A DNA stretch of 64,000 nt from Deroplatys truncata (taxonomy: Eukaryota > Arthropoda > Insecta > Mantodea > Mantidae). The stretch is from contig CM060975.1 of assembly GCA_030765065.1 (NCBI GenBank), positions 201,290,007-201,354,006 of the forward strand, in the 5' to 3' direction. Of this stretch, positions 11,635-22,258 are shown piece after piece; within the stretch, counting starts at the first letter, position 1, and every line of letters starts with the position of its first letter. Under the pieces are notes generated by a model. That model was not told the DNA's origin, did no database searches, and saw nothing but the letters and a program-made list of their open reading frames with translations. The position numbers were made by a program, and so were the translations under genes.

Positions 11635-11674
<40 letters not shown>
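11425..11674 (+). repeat. 32-base minisatellite plus (CA)n
   Basis: About seven units of 30-32 bases carry ACAACTCATTAAAACACACA and CTCAGGC, followed by a pure CA run from about 11636 to 11674. Its vocabulary overlaps that of the array at 9361-9780. Confidence 0.9.
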
Positions 11675-11678
<4 letters not shown>

Positions 11679-12935
11679 TATACACAAATGCTACATGTGG
11701 CGTTTTTAGTTTTCCGTATGGTGGATGTAACCAAGTTCATTATAATGAAATATGTAATTAATAGTGGTCAAAAATATTTTAGTAGGAAATTTAACGTGAA
11801 TACCATATAGCATTCATGCAAAATTAGGCTTCTGTTCACATTACATTTTCCACGATATGAGTATTTTTTTTCCAGTAAGAATATTGATTTTTAATCAGTA
11901 GAGGACTTCGTCTAACTGTGAAGGTTCCTATTGATTTCTAATCCTTAAACATAAAATTGTGATTTTGAACTACACACTGTAAATTCACTGTGTCAGCGTT
12001 TTAAGCTATATTATCTAAGGATTGTTTAATCCTTTCTTGCACTTTCCTCCTCGAATCCCCGTTTTTTTCTTTGTTTTTTAGTGTAAAGTAAATCAATGAC
12101 TAAAAGTATAGTTTTGCAAATATAGAATTTTATGGAGTATTCTTCAAATTCCTTTCTGCCTGATTGTTCTTAGTAATGGAAGGAATGGAAAAGATAATTA
12201 TGGCATAGATGAGTACGATATTCTTCTTCTTAAAGCTTTCTTGGAAATTGTCTCTACGGGATAAACGAAAACTGGGGAAAGCCTTTCCGAATAGCTCTTG
12301 CTACTGGAATAAAACGCAGGCCGACAGAAATACTTTACCACAAAGCATTCGTCAATTATATTCCTTAAATCCCGGTATATGCTACTCACTTTATTTCATC
12401 TAGAATGCGGAATTTTTCTTGGAATTAAACGTAAATAAGTGTATTCGAATTGCTTGAGTACTGTTTGCAGTGCGGTCTGGAGTTTCTTGTTAGCCAAAGG
12501 TTGTACCTTCTGCTGAACAGATGTTCCCCCATCCACTTTTAACATGTGGTGCTGTTGTATTGTATTCCTGGTTGAGAGTCATTTACTGCCCATCATAAAC
12601 ATGAATTGCTTTCGGAATGTTCAAACACTACCCCTTGCAAAGTCCCAGGCAGGTAGGGAGGGTCTGAGCTTTGCGGTTCTTAAAAGTCACGTACAAGTGT
12701 TATGAAAAATGGAAACGTTCATACAAGATGTTACACTTAACATTTTTGTTCCTTAAGTACTGCAACCCTGCAAAGATTCGGCTCTTAAGGTTGTGCTTAA
12801 TTAAAAACCTGATGTTGGATTCACATAACTTTCTCTACCCATTATTCTTATAACAGTTTCTTCTTCTATCTCCTTGTTAATATAGATAAACCTGCATGAC
12901 ACATTTCGTTGTATGTGGTTATAAAACAATATAGA
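11675..12935. other. No recognisable feature
   Basis: AT-rich sequence with only short open frames on either strand. I see no gene or transposon signature. Confidence 0.4.
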
Positions 12936-12937
12936 AA

Positions 12938-13205
12938 GTACTGACTCTGCAGTGTGCGGGGAGTGTGTTTGCCTCACATTCAAGAGGTCCGAGTTCTAGT
13001 TTCGGTTAGGGTGAGTTGTTCGGATAAACGTTTTTCGTAGTTTTCCCTTATATTGAGAAGTCGAATGTCGGATAACTAAGCTCTATGGACCCCGGGCTCA
13101 TTTGCATCATTTCACCATTTCATTCATTCGTCATCCGATACGACTACCAAGTTAGGGACGTTAAACTTAAAGAACGACATTGGGTGATATAAATAAAAAC
13201 AAACA
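12938..13205 (+). mobile_element. tRNA-derived SINE
   Basis: The head reads GTTTGCCTCACATTCAAGAG then GTCCGAGTTC (B-box region), matching the minus-strand SINE at 57245-57480. The body shares TTTTCCCTTAT and AAGCTCTATGGAC. The tail includes GGGACGTTAAAC, a module seen in other invertebrate SINEs, and ends in an A-rich stretch near 13190. Confidence 0.75.
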
Positions 13206-13860
13206 AAAGCTTGTGAGCTGTAGCTCCAAGCAAGTTGAGAAACGAGCATCAGTCGTGGTTTGGTATAAATAAAAGTTTCGCCTCTTCGATGAGCTATTGC
13301 TATCACCTACCAAGCTTTTGCTCAGTGACCTTCACCACGACACATCATCTAAGTAAACAAACACGCCCATTCTTCTGTCAGCAGGTGATTTAAATCTTTA
13401 CTGAACCTAAATATTCATATACTCATTCCTGTTAATCATACTCTCATTTATGAAACCTAATAGAGACGCAAATTTTATATAACACAATTATAATTAAAGA
13501 TTTCGCAAATGAAACAGACATTGAGATTCACCCAACTTTTAATAGCTAACGCTCATCCCCTTTCTAAATCCAATCCCTCATTTCCTTATTTGATAGTATT
13601 ACAAACGTGTCACCAACTGATATATTAAAAGTAGGTTATTTGTACTTCTGTTTTTGCACCTTTACATTGATATCCTCTGCATATATATAAAATATCACGA
13701 CGTAATTCCAAGAATTTATAATATGTTACCATGAATTAAAGTTAAACTGGATGAAAGAGTTTCATTTGAAAGTTAAATTTAAGTTTGGTTTTAATTGAAA
13801 TTCTTTAGTTATAATCCGGTTTTGATTTGTGCGAACATTCTGCTCTATGTAAGTTTATTT

Positions 13861-13970
13861 GTATATCGCTTTGATTATATTACCGCCTGTATATAGCTTT
13901 GATTATATTACCGCCTGTATATAGCTTTGATTATATTACCGCCTGTATATAGCTTTGATTATATTACCAG
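13861..13970 (+). repeat. 28-base tandem repeat, 4 units
   Basis: Units start at 13861, 13889, 13917 and 13945 and carry GTATATAGCTTTGATTATAT. They are nearly identical, so the expansion is recent. The 13205-13860 stretch shows nothing else. Confidence 0.95.
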
Positions 13971-14202
13971 TCTTCCGGTAATAAGAGCGGCTCACTATGA
14001 CCTCACTCACATTCTGTTTAGTGTTATAGTACCCAGATGAAAACACCTCAGGATCTTTTCAGCATTGTTAGAAGGTCCACCTCGTGTTTCATTTGCCTCT
14101 GGAAGAAAATGTTGCGCAACCTTTTACATTTTCTCTTTTAAATAACTGTTTATATCAGCACACATCCGAGTCCTTGCGTCTTGAAACAATTTTTAATTTC
14201 AC

Positions 14203-15527
14203 TATCACTTACGTATAGCAAGTAGAGGAAGTATTGCATTCTACGCAAAAATTCAATACCGAGATTTCATCAGAGATACACGTTTTGAGAGTGCCTGAAT
14301 TAAAAGAAACATATTTAGGAAATGTGTGTGTGTGAACAGCATAAACAACAAAAACATTTCTTCAAACTTAGTATCCTCCAAAATGTGTTAAGATTTTCAA
14401 GAAAATTCGTCTACCCCAAAACTATCCCTTTTCTCAAAAATGGTTCCAACAATTTTGATTAAAAACCGCTATTGTTGAAGATATTTTCACGGGCAAATAT
14501 AATTAGGTATATCTCGAATTTTCTGGGAATAGCCAGTGAAGTGCTCTTCATTCTGAATGACTTTTATGTAACACTAAGCTGTAAGAGATTATACTACAAG
14601 AGTCCTACTACAGCAAACTCTGAACAGCAAACTCAGAAAGGAAAAGTCGTTAAATAGCAAGTTTGCTATTTTAAGCTCAGCACCTTCCAAACATGCGTCA
14701 GGAAGATTTTCAAGAAATGTACCCCCCCCCAAATACCCTTTACATGGATATTTTTGCCAAAAGCTTTTTATTTTCTCAAAAATGACTCTTAACGATTTTG
14801 ATTAAACACGACATGTTTAAAATGTTTTCATGTCAAATGCATATATTGCATTTCCTGGGTATATCCTCTGAAGCCCTCTTCATTCTGAGTAACTTTTGCA
14901 CAATTGGTAAACTATAAGATAGGCAAATCTGTCTACAAAAAGAAAATTGTTCTCGTTAAAGCACACAATTTATGTCAAAGCATTTCTGTTTTACTTTCTT
15001 TTTTTAAGTATACCATTCTGAGATATTCCTTCTTATTGGTTTAAACTTTCAAATACCTACTTATAATTCTCTCAAATGGGAAGTCGGTATTCGATATTTT
15101 CTCGTGGTCACGCAAAGAGTCATCGAATTTCAAAGCCCTCATATAGCCACGCGCTCTTTAAAAAGCTGACTCACTTTACCTACTGTATCGTATAACAAAA
15201 TTGTAAATGTAAATTGAACGTTTATCTGGATTAACAAGAAGAAGCTGGAATAATAAGCTCTTGTAAGTATACTTTGTGGAAGAATGATTAGAGAAAGCCA
15301 TGTAAAAGTATATCATCAGGATTTTTTTTTCCGCGATCACCTGAACAGAACGGAATTTCAAATCCATCAAATAGCGACCCACATTTAAAATATTTGACTA
15401 TCCCTTTAGTTTACTGCATTCTTCTTATTCCTACAATGAAAGTTTATCTCGATTAACAAGAAGTAGATACCAAGAATCAGCTTTTGTAAGTATTGTTTGA
15501 AAAAGAGTGATAGAGAAAGTCGTGTGA
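14203..15527 (-). mobile_element. Family A repeat, compound minus copy
   Basis: On the minus strand the right-end module, GT microsatellite, body and left end appear, but the middle part (mentioning AAGATTTTCAAGAAA) occurs twice, at about 14390 and 14700. At least two copies are therefore joined or partly duplicated. The left end (AGAGAAAGTCGTGTGA) is at 15510-15527. Confidence 0.65.
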
Positions 15528-15611
15528 TTTTTATTTTCCTCTCTGGAACCAAGATCATGAACTCCACCATTGTATTAAAATGCAGTTGAGCAAGCTGAGT
15601 GAACAGTGTTC

Positions 15612-16190
15612 AAGAACAGTGAACAACAATGCTGCCACCGCTTCTGTCTAATAACGTATGCTGCTGGTAATTCACCTAACTTACACGTCTTCTCCAGTTT
15701 CCTATTGCCACGTCATTGCAGTACATTAATACAACAATGTGTGTTTTGTGACTCAAGAACAGTGAACAACAATGCTGCCACCGCTTCTGTCTAATAACGT
15801 ATGCTGCTAGTATTTCACCTAACTTACACGTCTTCTCCAGTTTCCTATTGCCACGTCATTGCAGTACATTAATACAACAATGTGTGTTTTGTGACTCAAG
15901 AACAGTGAACAACAATGCTGCCACCGCTTCTGTCTAATAACGTATGCTGCTAGTATTTCACCTAACTTACACGTCTTCTCCAGTCTCCTATTGCCACGTC
16001 ATTGCAGTACATTAATACAACAATGTGTGTTTTGTGACTCATGGATATTGACAACAATGATGCCACTGTTTTTGTGTTATACGGTATGCTGCTGATATTT
16101 CACCTAATTTACAACAATGTGTGTACGTGGCTCAAGGACAATGAGAACAATGCTGCCACTGCTTCTGTGTAATAACGTATATGTGCGATA
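15612..16190 (+). repeat. 143-base tandem repeat, 3 full and 2 partial units
   Basis: Units start at 15612, 15755 and 15898, exactly 143 bases apart. The second and third differ by about one base. A shortened fourth unit follows from about 16041, and the start of a fifth at about 16136. Each carries ACAATGCTGCCACCGCTTCT and TTGCCACGTCATTGCAGTAC. The array directly precedes the inverted core repeat at 16382-16465. Confidence 0.95.
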
Positions 16191-16381
16191 ATGTGTTTGG
16201 CCTGAAATAACACCATTTTCTTTTGGTATGAATCAACATGCACGTTTCGTTAACTTTGTACAATAGGTGTGCTTCAATGCAATATACAAAAACATCGCCA
16301 AATTGTGTGTTTGAAATAACCGCGCCGCATTGCGATTTTCGTGTTACATAGTTGTTATCTTCCGCGCGTACATTTATTACG

Positions 16382-16465
16382 GTTGGCAACGCTCGAACTC
16401 CTTAAGCCACGCCCAGGCCGCTCGCTAGCAGACGACAGCCGCTATAACACATCATTACCAATTTG
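16382..16465 (-). repeat. Dispersed core repeat, minus copy
   Basis: Inverse of 7876-7955. It includes CCGCTCGCTAGCAGACGACA and CTATAACACATCATTACCA. Confidence 0.7.
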
Positions 16466-16565
16466 GTATTTACCTACCTTTCGTTTTTTAGTTCTGCACT
16501 TTTAATAACGCATTTTTGTTCCTTGTGAGGGTGTGTATGTGTGACAGAGAGAGAGAGAAAGAATA

Positions 16566-18157
16566 GGGCCCATTCACAATGAAATGTAAGCGCAAGGCTT
16601 TGCATTCGTGTTATTTAATGGAAGTATTCACATAGAAACACGCAACGCAAGAGTTTGCAAACTCCAAACTTTATGCTTGCGTTGCGTGCATACAGGAAGA
16701 ATTCTGCATTTCTTCTCTTTGCATTGCCTGCTGTTCAACTGCAGACGATCGCAATGCGAGAAAAGCCGTCTATGCATGTGCTTTTCTCGCACTCTTCCAT
16801 GTGGCCGTGCCACACAAATTGTGGGTCACCATCCCTCATTTCTCTCAAGAGGTTATGGTAGCCTCCTTACTGAATTCTCTTTCATTTAGTGGATGAACCT
16901 GGCATCTGTGCCTAAATTTCTTGGCTCAGGCGCAAAGAGATAATGAACCTTGCATTAATATGACTTGTGCAGTTGTAACATCACATGTATAACTTGCTGC
17001 AGTTTCCAGACATTATTCCGTACGCGGGAAAGAGGTATGAAATTTTAAGAAACTTACGGAATCGGGGGTTTTTAATACGCAGAGTTGATAGTGTAGTATC
17101 CTGGGTTCTTAAATTGTGTAGGAGTTGTTGCTTTATCGAAAACATTGGACCCTTCTTAGCGACCGCTTAGCTTTTGCCGAAATCTTGTCAGAAGATATTG
17201 CGAACAAGATGAAAAACAAGCAAACAAACAAAAAAAAAAAAAAAAAAAAAAAAGGGCTAACGGAATGTCGCGAAGCAAGGAAAATGTAGCTAAAGTGCAT
17301 TATTCGAGTTTAGACGCTCAGATCCTACGGCTACGTCCTGTCGTCCCTTTGTAGCTGCGGCCCTTGCAGCCTAGGGGCCGTGATGTTACAATTTTGGCGG
17401 CAGAATGCTAACGACAGCAACGCTAACATGATGCAAATGCATATATTACATATTGATAACGGAAGTGCCCACTACCCACATACGGAATAATAGCGCTGCT
17501 TTCATAATAACCTCACAACTATCAATGTTTTGAGCAAATAGTTCGTTTTATTCTACCGTTAAAGTGGTTTGGTACAATGTACATTCACTATTGGACACGT
17601 CATGCTATAAACATAAACAATAGGTTTTTGCAATATATAGAATATGTTTTTACATTATATACAATAGGTCTTTACATGCTAAATACTATTGTTCATGACA
17701 TACATTTGTGTTCAAGATAATCATTGATAGAATAAAAGGAGTGGTTAATTAGAAGTCCCTTGAGACTGGATTTCAGCTGGTTTGTTTTTTTAGTTGCCTT
17801 GATATTTACTTTGTAAATTATTGTAAAGTTTAATGCCAGAGTATAAAATGCTTTTTTGAGCGAGCAGTCGTGAAGTCACTAACACTATGGGTGGCTGTTG
17901 GACTATGTATTTTTTGGTTGTTGTGACCTACTAATTTATAAAATATTGAATGAACTTTCTTATTTGGTATTGTTGGTTATATTATTCAATTTGAAACTTA
18001 CTGTGCACACGGAACATTTCCGCAATTAGTTTAAGGATCTAGAAGACCGTGCAAACTTCTTGCGTTACGCCTACGGCTGCATTGTGAATGTGTTCCCTCA
18101 CGCCTGCGCCTTATGCTGCATTGCGTTAGCGCTTACATTTCATTGTGAATGAAGCCT
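16566..18157. mobile_element. Non-autonomous DNA transposon with ~100-base inverted ends
   Basis: Both ends carry CATTCACAATGAAATGTAAG reading inward, and weaker inverted similarity continues for about 100 bases (CGCAACGCAAG and TTTGC words). The 5-base sequence GAATA flanks both sides (16561-16565 and 18158-18162) as a possible target-site duplication. The interior has a 24-base A-run (17230-17253) and a retrotransposon tail fragment on the minus strand. No transposase is seen. The superfamily is uncertain. Confidence 0.6.
17690..17960 (-). mobile_element. Retrotransposon tail fragment inside the 16566-18157 element
   Basis: The minus strand reads QKSILYSGIKLYNNL and, after frame changes, a lysine-rich stretch and a FYSI-like end. 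This is the same C-terminal tail pattern as at 4640-4830. It is a fragment only. Confidence 0.45.
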
Positions 18158-18164
18158 GAATACA

Positions 18165-18695
18165 TAGAGTGCGAGTATGAGGGAGTGTGATAGTGTATAA
18201 GAGTTGCAGAGAGTGTGTAAATGTAGGTGTGAGAGTTGTGGAGTGTATGTGTGAGAGAGAGGGAGAGAGAAATAGTGTGAGTGTGATAGCGTGTGTGAGG
18301 GTGTGAGTGTGTCTTCGAGTATGGGGGAGTGCGTGTGAATGAATATGTGAGAGGGCGTGTGAGTGGAGTATGAGAGAATGTGAACATGATAGTTGTAGAG
18401 TGCGTGAATATGTACGAGAGTATTTGTGTGATATTGTGAGTGTGAGACGTGAGTGATATTGTGTATGAGTATGATAGTATTTGAGGGTTAGTGTGTGTGT
18501 GAGAGAGAGAGAGTTGTAGAGCATGAGTGTGTATGTGTTAGAGAGAGAGAGAGTTGTAGAGCATGAGGTGTATGTGTTAGAGAGAGAGAGAGAGAGAGAG
18601 TGGGAGTATGGGGGAGTAAATGTAAGAGGGTGTACGAGTGCGCGTGTGAAAGGCTGAATGTGGGTGTAAGAGAGTGTGTAACTACGAGGGTGCCA
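18165..18695 (-). repeat. GT/GA-rich minisatellite
   Basis: A long, imperfect array of GTGTGAG, GAGAGAG and TTGTAGAG words. It lies immediately beside the minus copy of family A at 18700, at the place where complete copies have a short GT microsatellite. The open frame on the minus strand (serine, histidine, threonine and leucine rich) is an artefact. Confidence 0.85.
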
Positions 18696-18699
18696 GTGT

Positions 18700-19180
18700 T
18701 TATGTGTGTGAACTTCTGGAAACAGCATAGCTAAAAAATGAAAAGTCGGAAAAATACCAAACTTGCTATTCAAGTCCGGTCTCTTCCAAAGATGCTACAC
18801 CAAGAATTTCATGAAATACTCTCCATCCCAAACTGCCCTTTCTTGGATAAATTTGTATTATTTTTTGTTTTCTAAAACCCGGCTGTGATAATTTTGATTA
18901 TTATATGTTTAGGTATTTACATGACAAAGAAAAAATATATATGGAAATTTCTGCGAATAGCCTGTGAAGGCCCCTAAGATCCTGAATAAATGTTGTATAC
19001 TTATGAGTAAATAAGAAACTAAAACGTTCTAAATGCTCTAAAATGCAGGGAAAGTTTTCTTACAATTTGAGGCAAGCAATTATTTTCGTTGTGTTAGCAG
19101 TACTTCTACGTTGTCTGATTACCCCTTTCCACTAAGAGTGAATCATAGATGTTTGAAAGTTCGCATAGATTTCAAAACTG
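18700..19180 (-). mobile_element. Family A repeat, partial minus copy
   Basis: It begins at the GT microsatellite boundary (AAACAGCATAGCTAAAAAATG) and continues through AAAAGTCGG and the TTTTGATTA block. It is more diverged than the neighbouring copy at 19226. Confidence 0.6.
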
Positions 19181-19225
19181 CTTTCAAATAGTTACATATG
19201 CAAAAAGTTCAGAAAGAGTCCCTTT

Positions 19226-20120
19226 TTACTTTCTCTACTACGTATAGTAAGTAGGGGAATTATTGTATTCCACCCAAAAATTCCATACCGAGATTTCACC
19301 GGAAATACATGTTTTGAGACCCCTGAATCCAAAAAAAACATTTTTGGAAACATGTCCGTGTGTGTGTGTATGTGTCTGTAAACAACATAACTCAGAAACG
19401 AACAGTCGGATAAACACCAAACTTGGTATTTAGGTTCAGTATCTTCCAGAGATGCGACACGAAGATTTTCAAGAAAATCCCCCACCCCAGATTACCCTTT
19501 TACATGGAAAATTTTTCAAAAATTTTAATATTCTCAAAAATGGCTCTAACGATTTTGATTAAAATATCATGTGTTTAAAATATTTTCATTACAAATAAAA
19601 TGTATATCTTGAATTTTCTTGGAATGTCTCCAAAAGTATTCTTCATTGTGAACGACTTTTGCATAACTGGTAAACCATAAGAGATAGACAAAATCTTACT
19701 ACACAAAAAAACGTAGATCGTGTTAAAATACTCAATTTATGTCATATACATTTTTTTTTGAGTGAACCATTTTCGAGATATTGCTTGTTATTCCCTTAAA
19801 TTGTTCAATACTTATTTTCTAAAATGGGAATTCGTTATTCATTTTTTTGTCTTGGATATGCAAAGAGTATTAATCTGTGGCAAAGGGAATGGTGCTGCAC
19901 CTAACAACCAGTTATTAAGAGATATGTATGTGCTTATAGGCTACTGTATTTCCAAATTGCCCTTGTAAATATATATTCCCCTTACATTTACAAGAAAATT
20001 GGCAATAAGATAGAGTCCGCAAATGTTTATCTCGTTTAACATGAAGTAGATGGAGAATAAGCGTTTGTAAAAATAGTTTGTACAAGAGTAGAGAAAGTCA
20101 TGTGAGTGTAACACATCAGA
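19226..20120 (-). mobile_element. Family A repeat, near-complete minus copy
   Basis: On the minus strand it starts TCTGATGTGTTACACTCACA at 20120 and ends at 19226 with ACGTAGTAGAGAAAGTAA. It includes the right-end ~100-base module (CATGTATTTCCGGTGAAAT) and an internal CA microsatellite. It is about 895 bases long and has no coding capacity. Confidence 0.8.
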
Positions 20121-20575
20121 TGTTTTTCTTTTATATAGGCGATATAATTTTATAATGGGCCTTAAGTTCAGTTCTAAAATCTCGCCCTGTGCAAAATTAA
20201 GTTTCCTGTACGTACTACATATTTAATTTTTTCACTAAGATTTTAAAATTATCATAAGCATCGAGGTATCCGTAATTTACTGCGTTATTTTGATACTCCA
20301 ATAAACAAACATTTGTTTTCTCGCCATTAATTTATTCACGCTTTTCCCGAAAATTCCTTCACTGAAACCTTCTTGATTTGATCAAAGTACAAAAAAAAAC
20401 CAATTTTTCCGCAAAGGAGTAACTCAAAATAGTTAATAAATAATAATAATTTAGAAATTCTTCTATATAGTTCAACTCCATCAACTCGCTGCACACCTTG
20501 TGGTTGGGTTGGCAAGATCTCCTGCAGCTGCAGGTTTTAGAGTCCCACGTTTGGCAGCAGCTGCTGCAGTCATGC

Positions 20576-20675
20576 ACTAGCGCTTGCAGAAAGCCAACCG
20601 AAGTTGCCCGACGAAGTTCGAGCGAATGCCGAAAATGAACGAAAGGGAACGATCTTCCAGTTCAAGGGGGAAGGT
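20576..20675 (-). promoter_or_regulatory. Inverted copy of the 21565-21664 segment
   Basis: These 100 bases are the reverse complement of 21565-21664 with only about two differences. Since that segment lies just upstream of a coding-like exon, this copy may be a duplicated promoter or 5' UTR facing the other way. On its own left side no convincing exon is seen, only short cysteine-rich open frames. Confidence 0.5.
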
Positions 20676-21119
20676 GTCGTGACCTCTGCCATGCTGATTG
20701 CTGAGGCTTGAAACTAAACTATGATGGAAGTCAGCTGATAAAATAGCAATGCCGAAAATATAAAAATAAACCAGAATTTTCGTATCAACGAGCAATTGTG
20801 TAAATGTAGGAGTTTATAGTGATACCTTATTTAATATTGAGTACCAAATAACGCGCATTCGATGTTTAAAACTGGAACATGACCTGAAAACCTAGTAAGG
20901 TTATGAATCGAAAGTTTAGTTGGTTTTAATGAAGAATTGAAATATATATAATATATATACAGTGTTTTATGTTCCTTGTGCCTGTGTCTATTAGCCATTT
21001 TATTACAGTTCAAGCAATATCTTTCACCCTGTATAAGAAAACATTTAGAAGATGGTGGAGTTTGCATATACATAAAACATTATAACATATAAAACTGGGA
21101 TGCAACAGATCCATCTATC

Positions 21120-21415
21120 CCATTGACATTTTTTGTGTAGCCCATTTTCCTCTGTTGCTTAAATTTACCAGTTACACAAGAGTATACAAAATTCCTTCCG
21201 AATGAAGAGGACTTCACAAGCTGTTCCCAGAAAATTAAAAATAAACATTTTATTTTTCATGTAAATATCTTGAATACAATGGCATTTTAATCAAAATCGT
21301 TGAGTCATTTTTCAGAAGAAAAAAAATCGAGAATTCTTCCGTGTAAAGGGTTATTTTGGGTGGGGAATTTTCTTGAAAATCTTTGTGTCACATCTTTGGA
21401 AGGTACTGAACTTAA
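21120..21415 (+). mobile_element. Family A fragment, plus
   Basis: It carries the middle block (ACCAGTTACACAAG, CCCAGAAAATTAAAA, TTAATCAAAATCGTT) and stops shortly after TGGAAGGTACTGAAC. It lies between the two arms of the 100-base inverted repeat. Confidence 0.65.
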
Positions 21416-21529
21416 ACCGATTTGTACTATGTATGTACAAATTCCTGCTTTGAAACGCGTGGCCTTATGTATTCACTTTCAATTGCCAGTCGAAATGCGC
21501 GCGCCAACGTCCACGTTACGTATTTGACC

Positions 21530-21777
21530 ACAGCCAATGGGAGCAAAATGTGCCGGAATGGACTACCTTCCCCCTTGAACTGGAAGATCGTTCCCTTTCG
21601 TTTATTTTCGGCATTCGCTCGAACTTCGTCGGGCAACTTCGGTTGGCTTTCTGCAAACGCTAGTAGTCATGCTCATTGATAGCAGAAGAGAAGACTAGTC
21701 GTAGCTGCTATGGTACATCATTAGAATTCCCTCTGCCTTGAAAACACAAACAGTGCAACACTAACCACGAACTTCAG
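21530..21777 (+). promoter_or_regulatory. Putative promoter and 5' UTR of the coiled-coil gene
   Basis: A CCAAT box lies at 21533-21537 (CAGCCAATGGG). The GC-richer segment that follows (21565-21664) is the inverted-repeat arm, and the ATG of the exon is about 110 bases further on. No TATA box is obvious. The assignment rests on position and composition. Confidence 0.4.
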
Positions 21778-22154
21778 ATGAATGAAGAATATCAACTATT
21801 GGGTGAAAACCGTCGCGGCCATCCGAATATTAGTGCTTCTATAGAGAAACAAAGCAGTAGTGTACCTGAAATCATCAAGGGTCTTACAGAAGCAAAGAAT
21901 ATGGAATTTCAGGAAACTATTAGTGAACTTACACTAAAATGTACTAATGAAGCAAAAAAATTAGGGAACTTGCACAAAAATTGACTGAGGAAGAGAAACG
22001 CTATGAAGAGCTGGAGAGGAAGTACCTTAGGGAGAAATCTGATCTTCAAAATATGAATAAAGAATTGGAAGAAAGGTATAAGGATTTGCAGAAGAAATAC
22101 GAGATGTTGCTCAGCAATTTGGATATGACAGTTGCAGCTCAAATTGTTCAAGAG
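21778..22154 (+). CDS. Coiled-coil protein, first coding exon (one-base frame break)
   Basis: The frame opens at an ATG at 21778 (MNEEYQLLGENRRG) and turns into a charged heptad-rich segment (LTEEEKRYEELERKYLREKS, then KELEERYKDLQKKYE). It ends at a plausible donor (CAAGAG/GTATTT) after about 125 codons. The two halves lie in different frames: the change is in an A-run near 21955 and equals one missing A, so a sequencing or allelic slip is as likely as a dead gene. Coiled coils mediate dimerisation; I cannot name the family. No downstream exon was identified, because the foldback element starts only about 100 bases further on. Alternatively it is a retained fragment of a duplicated gene. Confidence 0.5.
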
Positions 22155-22258
22155 GTATTTATTTTGCAGTTTGCCAACTGCCAACCTAATTGAGAATCGA
22201 AATCCGCGAGTTAGCGATGTTATCCTTATTCTATATTTTCGCGTCCCGTGGATATAAA

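Noticed and set aside
13205-13320. Possible short host exon after the SINE
   Set aside because: Open frames are short, with no splice signals and no similarity to known domains.
18126-18773. 215-residue minus-strand frame rich in Ser, His, Thr and Leu
   Set aside because: It is a reading of a GT/GA minisatellite with no start context, splice signals or domain.
20359-20795. Cysteine-rich small secreted protein on the minus strand
   Set aside because: The cysteines come from a CTGCAG-rich stretch. There is no signal peptide, and the frame is interrupted between the two parts.
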